DNA from: Clostridiaceae bacterium AF10-41
GTDB taxonomy: Bacteria > Bacillota > Clostridia > Clostridiales > Clostridiaceae
Direction of reading: 5' to 3'
NCBI GenBank assembly: GCA_027686065.1
Contig: JAQCTH010000001.1
Coordinates: 62,001 to 126,000, forward strand
Length of the DNA: 64,000 bases
Below are positions 44,652-53,314 of this stretch, one piece after another (position 1 is the first letter of the stretch; each line of letters opens with the position of its first letter). The notes under the pieces were generated by a model. The model made no database searches and was not told the DNA's origin. It saw nothing but the letters and a program-made list of their open reading frames with translations. The position numbers and the translations under genes are program-made.

Positions 44652-46058
44652 ATGAAGTTTGCAAAGGATTTTTTATTTGGAGCAGCATCTGCATCATATC
44701 AAGTAGAAGGTGCCTGGAATGAGGATGGAAAAGGAGTTTCTAATTGGGACGTATTTTCTAAGATACCAGGAAAAACTTTTGAAGGAACTAATGGTGATAT
44801 TGCAATAGATCATTATCATAGATATAAAGAAGACATAAAATTAATGGCGGAGATGGGATTAGAATCATATAGATTTTCAATTTCATGGCCTAGAATAATA
44901 CCAAATGGTGTAGGAGAAGTAAATCAAAAAGGAATAGAATTCTATAACAATATAATAAATGAATGTTTAAGTTATGGAATAGTTCCATTTGTAACATTAT
45001 ATCATTGGGATATGCCTCAAGTTTTAGAAGAAAAAGGTGGATGGATAAATAAAGAAACAATAGACGCATTCGTAAATTATTCAGAAGTTTGTTATAAAGC
45101 CTTTGGAGATAGAGTTAAACATTGGATTACATTCAATGAGACAGTGGTATTTTGTGGGCTAGGATATTTAGCAGGAGCACATCCACCAGCAATAGTAGGT
45201 GATTTAAATAAATATTTCCAAGCTACGCATAATGTATTTTTAGCTCATGCTAAATCAATTGAACTATATAAGTCATTAAAACAATATGGTGAAATAGGTA
45301 TTACACATGTATTTTCTCCTGCATTTAGTATAGATGATAAAGAAGAAAATATAACTGCAGCTAAACATGCAAATGAAATTGATACCAATTGGTTTTATGA
45401 TCCAATATTAAAAGGTGAATATCCTAAGTATGTTGTAGATATCATTGATAAAAAAGGTGTTAAAATTGATTGGACAGATGAAGAGCTTCAAATAATAAAG
45501 AAAGCTTCAGATAAAAATGATTTTATAGGACTTAATTATTATCAACCTCAAAGGGTAATGAAAAATAATATAGATGAAGCAGTTGAAAGAAATAGAGAAA
45601 ACTCAACAGGAGCACCTGGTAATCCTTCATTTGATGGTTTTTATAGAACTGTTAAAATGAATGATAAAAAGTACACAAAATGGGGATGGGAGATATCACC
45701 TGAAGCATTTTTAGATGGATTAAGAATGCTAAAGGGTAGATATGGAGATGTTAAAATATATATAACAGAAAATGGATTAGGTGATGAAGATCCTATCATA
45801 GAAGATGAAATTGTTGACATACCAAGAATTAAGTTTATTGAGACTCACTTAAAAGCTATTAAAAATGCAATTGAAGAGGGAATAAACTTAAAAGGATATT
45901 ATGCATGGTCAGTTATTGATTTATTAAGTTGGTTAAATGGATATAAAAAGCAATATGGTTTTATATATGTAGATCATAAGAATGGTTTAGCTAGAAAGAA
46001 AAAAGCTTCTTTCTATTGGTATAAGCATATAATAGAAACAAGAGGCGAAGATATTTAA
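44652..46058 (+). CDS. GH1 6-phospho-beta-glucosidase
   Basis: 468 residues, standard GH1 length. Acid/base E163 is in TFNET (most GH1 have NEP) and nucleophile E373 in ITENG. The C-terminal SWLNGYKKQY carries S426, K433 and Y435, the trio that holds the 6-phosphate in 6-phospho-beta-glycosidases, so the substrate should be a PTS-imported disaccharide phosphate. Cytosolic. It is followed by a terminator, then the RpiR regulator, a second GH1 and the PTS genes that would supply its substrate. Confidence 0.93.
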   Translation: MKFAKDFLFGAASASYQVEGAWNEDGKGVSNWDVFSKIPGKTFEGTNGDIAIDHYHRYKEDIKLMAEMGLESYRFSISWPRIIPNGVGEVNQKGIEFYNNIINECLSYGIVPFVTLYHWDMPQVLEEKGGWINKETIDAFVNYSEVCYKAFGDRVKHWITFNETVVFCGLGYLAGAHPPAIVGDLNKYFQATHNVFLAHAKSIELYKSLKQYGEIGITHVFSPAFSIDDKEENITAAKHANEIDTNWFYDPILKGEYPKYVVDIIDKKGVKIDWTDEELQIIKKASDKNDFIGLNYYQPQRVMKNNIDEAVERNRENSTGAPGNPSFDGFYRTVKMNDKKYTKWGWEISPEAFLDGLRMLKGRYGDVKIYITENGLGDEDPIIEDEIVDIPRIKFIETHLKAIKNAIEEGINLKGYYAWSVIDLLSWLNGYKKQYGFIYVDHKNGLARKKKASFYWYKHIIETRGEDI

Positions 46059-46081
46059 ATTTAATTAAAGACATTTAATTT

Positions 46082-46121
46082 AGGCTGGGATCTTCATAAA
46101 AATAGATTTCAGCCTTTTTAT
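46082..46121 (+). terminator. Terminator after the first GH1 gene
   Basis: AGGCTGGGATCT (46082-46093) and AGATTTCAGCCT (46104-46115) pair over 12 bp with two G-U wobbles, then TTTTTA. Confidence 0.85.
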
Positions 46122-46257
46122 AAATAATTATCTAGCTAAAGTGGTATAATGATATAAAGATTATTTTAAATTAATAGAAAAAATGATTATTAATTTAAAT
46201 ATTTAAGATTATATATAACTATATACATTATCTTAAATTTAGAGAAGGAGATGAGTA

Positions 46258-46986
46258 ATGTTTAGTTATAATAAAATACAAAGTTTAAATGAGTTAGAAC
46301 TATCCCTTTATAATTATATAATGAAAAATAGTGAAAAAGTAATTTATATGAGAATAAGGGAATTGGCAAATGAAGCTCATGTATCAACGACTACTATACT
46401 AAGATTTTGCAAGAAATTAGATTGTGAAGGCTTTTCAGAGTTTAAATTAAAATTTAAAATGTATATTGAAAAAGGTGGAGGGAAATCATTAACAGATAAT
46501 ACCTCAATGGTAATTGATTTTTTAAAAAAGGCACAAACCGTGGACTACAGAGAAAAAATAGATATGGTATGTGATGAGTTAAATAATGCCAATACTATAA
46601 TATTTGTTGGAATAGGATTTTCAGGAATTCTTTCAAAATATGCAGCTAGATATATTTCGGCAATAGGTAAAAATGCTATATATATAGATGATCCATTTTA
46701 TCCAATAAATATTAAATGTACAGAGAATTATGTTACTATTGCATTTTCCGTGTCTGGAGAAACTCCAACCGTAATAGACCATATAAATAGGCTGAAAAGA
46801 AAAGGTAGTAAAATAATAAGTATTACAAATAATGAAGATTCAACTTTAGCAAGAATATCAGATATAAATATTGGTTATTATGTGCAACAAGAAAAAACAG
46901 AAGAAAACGATATTACAACACAAATACCAGCATTATATATTATTGAAACAATAGGTAGAAAATTATATAGAAATTATAAGGGATAG
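46258..46986 (+). CDS. RpiR-family regulator with SIS sugar-phosphate domain
   Basis: 242 residues. An N-terminal helix-turn-helix of the RpiR type (about 1-75; MRIRELANEAHVSTTTILRF) is joined to a SIS domain (about 90-235) with IIFVGIGFSG and a serine-rich VSGETPTV loop for sugar phosphate binding. It most likely senses the 6-phospho-disaccharide or its product and controls the flanking GH1 and PTS genes. Ribosome site AGAAGGAG. The stop codon is inside a strong stem-loop. Confidence 0.9.
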   Translation: MFSYNKIQSLNELELSLYNYIMKNSEKVIYMRIRELANEAHVSTTTILRFCKKLDCEGFSEFKLKFKMYIEKGGGKSLTDNTSMVIDFLKKAQTVDYREKIDMVCDELNNANTIIFVGIGFSGILSKYAARYISAIGKNAIYIDDPFYPINIKCTENYVTIAFSVSGETPTVIDHINRLKRKGSKIISITNNEDSTLARISDINIGYYVQQEKTEENDITTQIPALYIIETIGRKLYRNYKG

Positions 46987-47018
46987 ATGAACAACATCTA
47001 TCCCTTATAATTTCTATA
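46969..47018. terminator. Strong stem-loop overlapping the end of the RpiR gene
   Basis: A perfect 21-bp stem, 46969-46989 paired with 46995-47015, 5-base loop, with the RpiR stop codon inside it. The following T run is short (CTATATTT), but the stem is stable enough for a terminator. Confidence 0.75.
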
Positions 47019-47171
47019 TTTATACAATTTACTACAATTTATTTGATGAGAATTAGATAAAATAATACATAATGCGATTTAAATATCCAAAAATCAAATA
47101 TCATATTAAATTTTGAAAAATAAAATTAGAAAAAGATATTTATAGATAAGAACTTAAAACTCCATAAAATG

Positions 47172-47215
47172 TAAAACAAATTGTTATATAAATGGAACAA
47201 TTTATATAAGATAAA
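47172..47215. promoter_or_regulatory. AAAACAAATT motif and partial direct repeat before the second GH1/PTS operon
   Basis: TAAAACAAATT (47172-47182) repeats the core of the inverted repeat at 44252-44263. AACAAATTGTTATATAA is followed closely by AACAATTTATATAA. Together they make the best regulator-site candidate in the 317-bp gap 46987-47303, which otherwise holds only the RpiR stem-loop and AT-rich sequence. Confidence 0.3.
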
Positions 47216-47303
47216 AGTGTGTTTTTTTAAGGGGTGAAATTGATTACAAATATATTTTTATAAGTTATAATATAATCAAGACGTAGGAAGGGAGGAGGTA
47301 GTA

Positions 47304-48743
47304 TTGATTCACAGGAAACTTGATAAATTCAAAAGTGATTTTTTATGGGGAAGTGCATCTGCAGCATATCAAGTTGAAGGAGCTTATAATATTGATGGAA
47401 AAGGATTAAGTATATGGGATACATTTAGTGAATTACCTGGGACAACCTATGAAGGAACTAATGGCAAAGTAGCAGTAGACCATTATAGAAGATATAAAGA
47501 AGATATAGCTTTAATGAAAGAGTTAGGATTGAAAGCCTACAGATTTTCAATAGCATGGAGCAGAATCTATCCTAATGGAAGAGGCGACATAAATGAAAAA
47601 GGATTAGAATTTTATGATAACCTTATAGATGAACTTATTGCTAATAATATAAAGCCTATAATAACAATATATCATTGGGATTTACCACAGTATCTTCAAG
47701 ATCTATATGGGGGATGGGAATCTAGAGAAATAATAGATGATTTTAATAATTATTGTATAACCCTTTATAAGAGATACGGAGATAGAGTTAAATATTGGGT
47801 AACATTAAATGAGCAAAATGTATTTATACTTTTAGGTTATAAGATAGGAATACATCCACCTAAGGTACGAGATGATAGAAGGATGCTTAAGGCAAATCAT
47901 ATAGCAAGTTTAGCAAATGCAAAAGCAATAGAGTCGTTTAGACAATATGTATCAAATGGAATGATTGGTCCAAGCTTTGCTTTTACACCTAATTATGCTT
48001 ATACATGTAAGCCAGAAGATGTTTTAGCAAGAGAAAATGCTGAAGATATGAATTGTCATTGGTGGTTAGATGTATATTGTTTTGGTAACTATCCAGCGTT
48101 TGCGTTGAGTAGATATGAGAAAGAAGGAATAGCTCCAGAAATTGAAGATGGAGATTTAGAGCTCTTAGAAAGGGGAAAGCCTGATTTTATAGGGATAAAT
48201 TATTATAGGAGTGAAACTGTTGAAGCTAATTCAATAAATGGTATAAGTAATTTTGAAGAAATAAATACATCAGGAAAAAAGGGAACATCTAAAGATTATG
48301 GTATTCCAGGTAACTTTAAGACAATAAAGAATCCAAATTTAGATAGAACTAACTGGGATTGGGAAATAGATCCTACAGGATTGAGAATAGGGATAAGAAG
48401 AATTAATAGCAGATATAGATTACCTATATTAGTAACAGAAAATGGACTTGGTGAATTTGATAAAATCGAAGAAGATGGAAGTATAAATGATGATTATAGA
48501 ATAAATTTTATAAAAAATCATGTAATAGCTTGCAAAGAAGCAATAACTGATGGGGTAGAGTTATTAGGATATTGTACTTGGTCATTTACAGATTTACTAA
48601 GTTGGCTCAATGGGTATCAAAAGAGGTATGGATTTGTTTATATAGATAGAGATGAGAAAGATGAAAAGGATTTAAAGCGTATTAAAAAGAAAAGTTTTTA
48701 TTGGTATAAAAATGTAATAGCTACTAATGGAGAAGAGCTTTAA
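47304..48743 (+). CDS. GH1 6-phospho-beta-glucosidase, second copy
   Basis: 479 residues, TTG start at 47304 with a very strong GGAGGAGG (47291-47298). Acid/base E170 is in TLNEQN, nucleophile E379 in VTENG, and phosphate-binding S433, K440 and Y442 in SWLNGYQKRY, so a 6-phospho-beta-glucosidase. It differs clearly from the upstream copy in the segment 300-335, which may set aglycone choice. It leads the PTS operon: IIB begins 35 bp after its stop. It should hydrolyse the disaccharide phosphate delivered by that PTS. Confidence 0.93.
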   Translation: MIHRKLDKFKSDFLWGSASAAYQVEGAYNIDGKGLSIWDTFSELPGTTYEGTNGKVAVDHYRRYKEDIALMKELGLKAYRFSIAWSRIYPNGRGDINEKGLEFYDNLIDELIANNIKPIITIYHWDLPQYLQDLYGGWESREIIDDFNNYCITLYKRYGDRVKYWVTLNEQNVFILLGYKIGIHPPKVRDDRRMLKANHIASLANAKAIESFRQYVSNGMIGPSFAFTPNYAYTCKPEDVLARENAEDMNCHWWLDVYCFGNYPAFALSRYEKEGIAPEIEDGDLELLERGKPDFIGINYYRSETVEANSINGISNFEEINTSGKKGTSKDYGIPGNFKTIKNPNLDRTNWDWEIDPTGLRIGIRRINSRYRLPILVTENGLGEFDKIEEDGSINDDYRINFIKNHVIACKEAITDGVELLGYCTWSFTDLLSWLNGYQKRYGFVYIDRDEKDEKDLKRIKKKSFYWYKNVIATNGEEL

Positions 48744-48777
48744 ATATATTTAAAAATAAATTTTAGGAGGAATTATT

Positions 48778-49083
48778 ATGAAAAATATTTTATTAGTTTG
48801 TGCAGCAGGTATGTCAACAAGTTTATTAGTAAACAAGATGAAGGCAGCAGCAAAGGAAAAAGGAATAGAAATTAATATTGATGCACTTCCAGTTTCAGAA
48901 TGTTCAAGTGTTATAGATAAAGCAGATATAGTTTTATTGGGACCACAAGTAAGATTCCAAAAACCACAAGTAGATGCTTTAGTTAATGGAAGAATACCGG
49001 TGCAAGTTATAGATATGAGGTTATATGGAACCATGAATGGTAAAGTTATATTAGAAGGTGTATTAAAAACTCTTGGAATTTAA
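48778..49083 (+). CDS. PTS lactose/cellobiose-type enzyme IIB
   Basis: 101 residues. The phospho-cysteine C8 is in LLVCAAGMSTS at the N-terminus, the hallmark of IIB of the lactose/chitobiose family. The remainder has the usual alternating beta/alpha pattern (ADIVLLGPQVRF). It takes phosphate from IIA and passes it to the sugar in IIC. Ribosome site AGGAGG; the IIC gene follows after 43 bp. Confidence 0.95.
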   Translation: MKNILLVCAAGMSTSLLVNKMKAAAKEKGIEINIDALPVSECSSVIDKADIVLLGPQVRFQKPQVDALVNGRIPVQVIDMRLYGTMNGKVILEGVLKTLGI

Positions 49084-49126
49084 CAAGAGGTTTAATAAAT
49101 AAAAAAAATATGAGGGGGAAAAAACA

Positions 49127-50464
49127 ATGAGCTTTATGACAAAATTAGAAAGTAGCATGGAAAGAATACTTGTTCCGATTGCAACAAAGTTAAATGCACA
49201 GAGACATGTTTGTGCAGTTAGGGACGCATTCATCTTAACCTTCCCATTAACAATGGCAGGTTCATTAATGGTATTAATAAACAATGTTTTACTTCATCCA
49301 GATGGGTTTATAGCGAAGCTTTTACATTTAGGAGATTTAATTCCTAATTTAGCAGATTATCAAGCTATATTTGCACCAGTATTAAATGGATCTTTAAACA
49401 TTTTAGCAATTTTAATAGTATTTTTAATAGCAAGGAATCTTGCAAGATCCTTAGGTGCTGATGATTTATTAACTGGTTTAACTGCAGTATCAGTATTCTT
49501 TATAATGTATCCATCAGCAGTTGATGGAAACATTACAATGCAATACATGGGACCACAAGGTCTATTCGTTGCATTAATAATTGGTTTAATAGTTGGAGAA
49601 CTTTTATCAAGACTATCTAAAACACCTAAACTTGAAATCAAGATGCCAGAACAAGTTCCACCAGCAGTTTCTAGAACATTTAAAATATTATTACCAATAA
49701 TAATAGTAACAGTTGGTTTCTCAGTTCTTAACTTTATATTAGGTAAAGTTACTAATGGTGGTGGAATTCATACTATAATTTACAACTTATTACAAGCACC
49801 ATTAACTAAACTTGGAGACAGTATTGTATCAGTAGTAGTTATGGCTTTAGTATCAAACTTATTATGGATAATGGGTATACATGGACCTAATACTATTGCA
49901 GCAGTAAGAGATACTATGTTTGCAGAACCAAATGCAGCTAACTTAGCTTTCGCACAAGCTAATGGAAGTGCATGGGGAGCACCTTTCCCAACAACTTGGG
50001 CTTTAGTAGATGGATTTTCTAACTATGGTGGATCAGGTTGTACTCTTGGATTAATTATAGCTATTCTTATATTCTCAAGAATGAAGGATCAAAAAGATAT
50101 AGCTAAGTTATCTATAGGACCTGGATTATTCAATATTAATGAATCAGTAATATTTGGTTTACCAATAGTATTAAACCCAATATTTATAATCCCATTCTTA
50201 TTAGTACCAGTTGTTAATTTATTAATAGGATATGCCGCGATTGTAGTAGAACTTATTCCACCAATAGCTTATGGTGTACCTTGGACTACTCCTGGACCAC
50301 TTATACCTTTCGTAGGAACTGGTGGAGAAATTATGGGACTTGTTGTAGGTATTGTGTGTTTAGCAGTCAGTGTATTAATTTATGCTCCTTTCGTTATAGC
50401 ATCTAATAAGGCAGCAGCAAAATCACAAGAAGAAGGATTAAATGCAGATACAGAAACTATGTAA
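49127..50464 (+). CDS. PTS lactose/cellobiose-type enzyme IIC
   Basis: 445 residues with about ten membrane helices, normal for cellobiose or diacetylchitobiose-type IIC. Typical segments are AFILTFPLTMAGSLMVLINN, the GIHGP motif near 250, and NINESVIFGLPIVLNP near 340. It moves a beta-disaccharide across the membrane while it is phosphorylated. Cellobiose, gentiobiose or a beta-glucoside is likely from the linked 6-phospho-beta-glucosidases; chitobiose is less likely because no deacetylase or GH18/GH20 is nearby. Confidence 0.95.
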   Translation: MSFMTKLESSMERILVPIATKLNAQRHVCAVRDAFILTFPLTMAGSLMVLINNVLLHPDGFIAKLLHLGDLIPNLADYQAIFAPVLNGSLNILAILIVFLIARNLARSLGADDLLTGLTAVSVFFIMYPSAVDGNITMQYMGPQGLFVALIIGLIVGELLSRLSKTPKLEIKMPEQVPPAVSRTFKILLPIIIVTVGFSVLNFILGKVTNGGGIHTIIYNLLQAPLTKLGDSIVSVVVMALVSNLLWIMGIHGPNTIAAVRDTMFAEPNAANLAFAQANGSAWGAPFPTTWALVDGFSNYGGSGCTLGLIIAILIFSRMKDQKDIAKLSIGPGLFNINESVIFGLPIVLNPIFIIPFLLVPVVNLLIGYAAIVVELIPPIAYGVPWTTPGPLIPFVGTGGEIMGLVVGIVCLAVSVLIYAPFVIASNKAAAKSQEEGLNADTETM

Positions 50465-50490
50465 TAAATAAGATAGATAGGAGAATAATT

Positions 50491-50808
50491 ATGAATGAAC
50501 TAGAATTAGTTGCTTTTGAAATTATAAGCAACGTAGGTATGGCTAAATCTTTGGCAATAGAAGCAATAAGAGATGCTAGAAATAATGATTTTGATGAAGC
50601 AAACAAAAAAATAGAAGAAGCTAAAGGATTTTTAATAGAGGGGCATCATGCACATTCTGGATTGATTCATAAGGAAGCTAATGGTGAAAAGCTTGAGTTT
50701 TCTTTGATAATAATGCATGCTGAAGATCAATTGATCAGTGCAGAAACTATAAAAGACTTAGCTATAGAGCTTATAGAAATGAGTAAGTTAATAAATAATA
50801 AACAATAA
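50491..50808 (+). CDS. PTS lactose/cellobiose-type enzyme IIA
   Basis: 105 residues, three long helices. The phospho-histidine is H76 in IIMHAEDQL, with D79 as the metal ligand expected at the trimer centre. It carries phosphate from HPr to IIB. It completes a IIB-IIC-IIA set in one operon with the upstream GH1, closed by a terminator. Confidence 0.95.
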   Translation: MNELELVAFEIISNVGMAKSLAIEAIRDARNNDFDEANKKIEEAKGFLIEGHHAHSGLIHKEANGEKLEFSLIIMHAEDQLISAETIKDLAIELIEMSKLINNKQ

Positions 50809-50828
50809 ATGTGTATATAAAATAAATA

Positions 50829-50876
50829 ATAGAGGTAGCTAAATGCAATAATTTAGACTACCTCTATATTTTTTTG
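50829..50876 (+). terminator. Terminator of the PTS operon
   Basis: TAGAGGTAGCTAAAT (50830-50844) pairs with ATTTAGACTACCTCTA (50851-50866) with a one-base bulge, then TATTTTTTT. Confidence 0.9.
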
Positions 50877-50976
50877 TATATAAAATAGATATATATGGAA
50901 GTAAAGAAGTTGAAATATATGTATATGTAATTAAAAGTAAAAGTTATGTAGAAGGATTTTATAAATATTACTAATA

Positions 50977-50985
50977 TGCTATAAT
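50977..50985 (+). promoter_or_regulatory. Extended -10 promoter of the DUF1904 gene
   Basis: TGCTATAAT (50977-50985), a TGnTATAAT extended -10, 36 bp before the coding start; no good -35. Confidence 0.45.
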
Positions 50986-51021
50986 TTTATTAAAAAGTAT
51001 AGAAATGGAGAGTGTCCTATA

Positions 51022-51348
51022 ATGCCAATCATTAGATTTAAAGCAGTAGAAGCTAAAAAAGTTTGTGATATAAGTAAGAATCTAGTAGACGATCTTCAGG
51101 AATTAATCAAATGCCCAAGAGAGTATTTTAATTTAACAGTTGATCAATCTTTATATGTAAGAGATGGTAAATTTGTTGATGGTGAAGCAATAGTTGAAAT
51201 TTCTTGGTTTGATAGAGGACAAGAAATTCAAGATAAAGCGGCAAAGATAATCACCAATCATGTTAACTCAATAGGATATTCTAATGTAGATGTTATCTTT
51301 TTTAAGTTAGAAGAAAATAGATACTATGAAAATGGTGAGCATTTTTAA
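51022..51348 (+). CDS. DUF1904 family protein
   Basis: 108 residues, full length for DUF1904. It starts MPIIRFKAV, and the body (LIKCPREYFNLTV; AIVEISWFDRGQEIQDKAA; NVDVIFFKL) has the beta-alpha-beta pattern of small tautomerase-like proteins, including a residue-2 proline. No activity is established for the family. Soluble and cytosolic. It has its own promoter element and terminator. Confidence 0.85.
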   Translation: MPIIRFKAVEAKKVCDISKNLVDDLQELIKCPREYFNLTVDQSLYVRDGKFVDGEAIVEISWFDRGQEIQDKAAKIITNHVNSIGYSNVDVIFFKLEENRYYENGEHF

Positions 51349-51370
51349 TGAAACTATAATTATTAAAGAT

Positions 51371-51410
51371 AAAACAAGGTAGGATGTTACGATATCTTAC
51401 CTTGTTTTAT
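51371..51410 (+). terminator. Terminator after DUF1904 gene
   Basis: AAAACAAGGTAGGAT (51371-51385) and ATCTTACCTTGTTTT (51394-51408) with one wobble; T run at the end of the stem. Confidence 0.85.
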
Positions 51411-51494
51411 TATGAATAATATTTATCACATCTAGTATTATTTAAACTTAATTTGATAAAAATAGTATAAAGTCAATTAAGTAGGAGTGATAAA

Positions 51495-52115
51495 ATGAAA
51501 CTTAAAAGAAAAAGCATTGCTATTGTTTTTATACTATTTCTATTAGTAGTAAACCTTAGCTATAATTGTTTTGCAATGCAGTTAGGGGATGAATTAAAAA
51601 TATCAACAGGAGATTATTATGTTGGTGAAGTAGAATACGAAAATTTTATTATCAAAGCAAAAATTATAAGAGCAGTGGAAACTAATGAAATAGGATATTG
51701 TCTAGAAATTGAAAAATTATATCCAAGTGGAGAGATCTTTAAAGGTATAGGCCATGCCACTGATGGATTAGCTGGGATAATATCTGAAGGTTATCCTAAT
51801 AAAAGTTATGGAGAAATAGGGTTATCTTCAGAAGAGGAAGCATATTTTGCAACACAAATTGCAATATGGAGCTATGTTGAAGAATATGATGTAAATGGAT
51901 TTAAAGGAAACAATAGAGTTGTCGAAGCAATAAAAAGGATATATAATGAAGGAATAAGTAAAAATTCAGAAGAATATAATAATCAATATAAAATATATAA
52001 TTATAATGATGAAGTACAGGATATAGCATTAATTAAAAATTATAGAAGTGAAGTCATGAAAGAAAATTCAAGTGCATTGGGAGAAAATCAACAGAGTATT
52101 ATTTATGGAAAATAA
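51495..52115 (+). CDS. Small secreted thioester-domain (TED) protein
   Basis: 206 residues. Signal peptide to about 27 (ending NCFA). The mature protein shows both parts of the internal thioester seen in Gram-positive TED adhesins: C69 in GYCLEI and Q121 in ATQIAIW, with the intervening GIISEGYP block. In characterised TEDs the Cys-Gln thioester reacts covalently with amine groups on host proteins. Those proteins are usually long, with repeats and LPXTG. Here there is no stalk, anchor or membrane helix after the domain, so the protein would be released. The thioester call rests on motif and spacing; bond formation is not proven. Confidence 0.75.
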   Translation: MKLKRKSIAIVFILFLLVVNLSYNCFAMQLGDELKISTGDYYVGEVEYENFIIKAKIIRAVETNEIGYCLEIEKLYPSGEIFKGIGHATDGLAGIISEGYPNKSYGEIGLSSEEEAYFATQIAIWSYVEEYDVNGFKGNNRVVEAIKRIYNEGISKNSEEYNNQYKIYNYNDEVQDIALIKNYRSEVMKENSSALGENQQSIIYGK

Positions 52116-52141
52116 TAAGAATATATTTTAATGGGGGAATT

Positions 52142-52684
52142 ATGTGGGATTATATAAATTTTATAGATTTAAGAATTTTAGAAATTATTAGAACATATTT
52201 TTTTAGCTCTTTTATGGACAGTATAATGGTGTTAATAACTAAGCTAGGAGATAGAGGGTTAATATGGATTATAATATCAATTATTCTACTATTAAGCAAA
52301 AAATATAAAAAAATAGGAATAACAATGATAATTGCGCTATTATTAACAAGTATAATTGGAGAAGGTTTAATAAAGAATATAATACAAAGACCAAGGGTAT
52401 TTAACTCTATAGATGATATAAAGCTTATAATTAAAGCTCCATCATCATATTCTTTTCCTTCTGGGCATACTGCATCTTCATTTGCAGCAGCTATGGTACT
52501 TGGGTACTATATAAAAAAATATAAATATTTATTCTATTTTTCAGCTTTTCTAGTGGCATTTTCAAGGTTATATCTATGGGTACATTATCCATCCGATATA
52601 GTTGGTGGAATAGTATTTGGAATTATATGTGGATTTGTAGCTATTAAGATAATAAATGATATAGTAATAAAAAAAGGTTCATAA
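52142..52684 (+). CDS. PAP2-family phosphatase (undecaprenyl-diphosphatase-like)
   Basis: 180 residues with about five membrane helices. All three PAP2 motifs are present: K-x6-RPR (KNIIQRPR), PSGHT, and SR-x5-H-x3-D (SRLYLWVHYPSD). The nearest well-known relatives are BcrC-type undecaprenyl pyrophosphate phosphatases, which recycle the lipid carrier of peptidoglycan and affect bacitracin resistance; phosphatidylglycerophosphatase is the alternative. It starts 26 bp after the thioester-domain gene, so the two may share a transcript. Confidence 0.88.
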   Translation: MWDYINFIDLRILEIIRTYFFSSFMDSIMVLITKLGDRGLIWIIISIILLLSKKYKKIGITMIIALLLTSIIGEGLIKNIIQRPRVFNSIDDIKLIIKAPSSYSFPSGHTASSFAAAMVLGYYIKKYKYLFYFSAFLVAFSRLYLWVHYPSDIVGGIVFGIICGFVAIKIINDIVIKKGS

Positions 52685-52686
52685 GC

Positions 52687-52724
52687 AAGCTTGTTGAAGA
52701 ATAAAAGTTTTCAGCAAGCTTTTA
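52687..52724 (+). terminator. Terminator after PAP2 gene
   Basis: AAGCTTGTTGA (52687-52697) and TCAGCAAGCTT (52711-52721), one wobble, then TTATT. Confidence 0.75.
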
Positions 52725-52860
52725 TTGATTTAATGATATTTATATAAAAGAGCTATAAATATCATTAAATTTTATGCTATCTAAGGTATAGAAAAAAGTA
52801 TAAATTCATGAAAAAGTGAAAAAATAAAGATATAGACTATACTATAAGGAGGTGTACTTT

Positions 52861-53052
52861 GTGGAAGATGATAAAATTCAAAGAAAAATGAAAAAGCTAT
52901 ATAAACATGTTAAGTCAGGTAGGTTAACAGAAGAAATAGCAGATGAAATATCAGAACTTATGGAACATGTAGAAAACATGGGAGAAGATGCAAAAAGAAA
53001 TATTTCAGGGATAGTAAATGATATGAAGAGTGCTATGAAAAAAATGAAATAA
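52861..53052 (+). CDS. Small helical charged protein
   Basis: 63 residues from GTG 52861, placed 8 bases after AAGGAGG (52846-52852). An in-frame GTG at 52852 overlaps that ribosome site and is rejected. The sequence is almost all helix-forming and highly charged (VEDDKIQRKMKKLYKHVKSG at the N-terminus, MKKMK at the end), without cysteines or membrane segments. I do not recognise a family. It stands between a terminator and a strong stem-loop, so it is its own short transcript. Confidence 0.6.
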   Translation: MEDDKIQRKMKKLYKHVKSGRLTEEIADEISELMEHVENMGEDAKRNISGIVNDMKSAMKKMK

Positions 53053-53055
53053 TAA

Positions 53056-53096
53056 ATCAACTAAAAAGCTTGGCTCAAAAAAGCTTTTTAGTTGAT
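53056..53096. terminator. Stem-loop after the 63-residue protein gene
   Basis: ATCAACTAAAAAGCTT (53056-53071) and AAGCTTTTTAGTTGAT (53081-53096) form a perfect 16-bp stem. No T run follows, so it may be a terminator or an mRNA 3' protector. Confidence 0.6.
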
Positions 53097-53178
53097 AAAT
53101 ATGGCTAAATACAAAGGGTTCAAGCTGGTTTTTGTAAGATAATACAAAAAATAAAGGGCTAATTGTATTAAAATACTA

Positions 53179-53207
53179 TTGAATAAAAACGATTGCAATA
53201 GTATAAT
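53179..53207 (+). promoter_or_regulatory. Promoter of the maltodextrin regulator gene with overlapping cre site
   Basis: TTGAAT (53179-53184), 17-base spacer, TATAAT (53202-53207). Inside the spacer TAAAAACGATTGCA (53184-53197) matches the CcpA cre consensus with one mismatch. CcpA binding here would block RNA polymerase when glucose is present. Confidence 0.6.
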
Positions 53208-53258
53208 CTAGTTACAAGGTAAAGTTAAATACTAATAAAACAAAATTTCTTATTTTTC

Positions 53259-53271
53259 TGGAAACGTTACC
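53259..53271. promoter_or_regulatory. Maltodextrin-locus operator 1
   Basis: TGGAAACGTTACC, followed by TGTTTC, downstream of the promoter and 44 bp before the coding start. The same TGGAAACGnTACC core recurs at 54270 and 57511. Likely read by the LacI-family protein encoded at 57553, or by CcpA. Confidence 0.6.
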
Positions 53272-53314
53272 TGTTTCATAAATATTCAGAAAAATTAAAT
53301 TATGGGGGAAGCTT

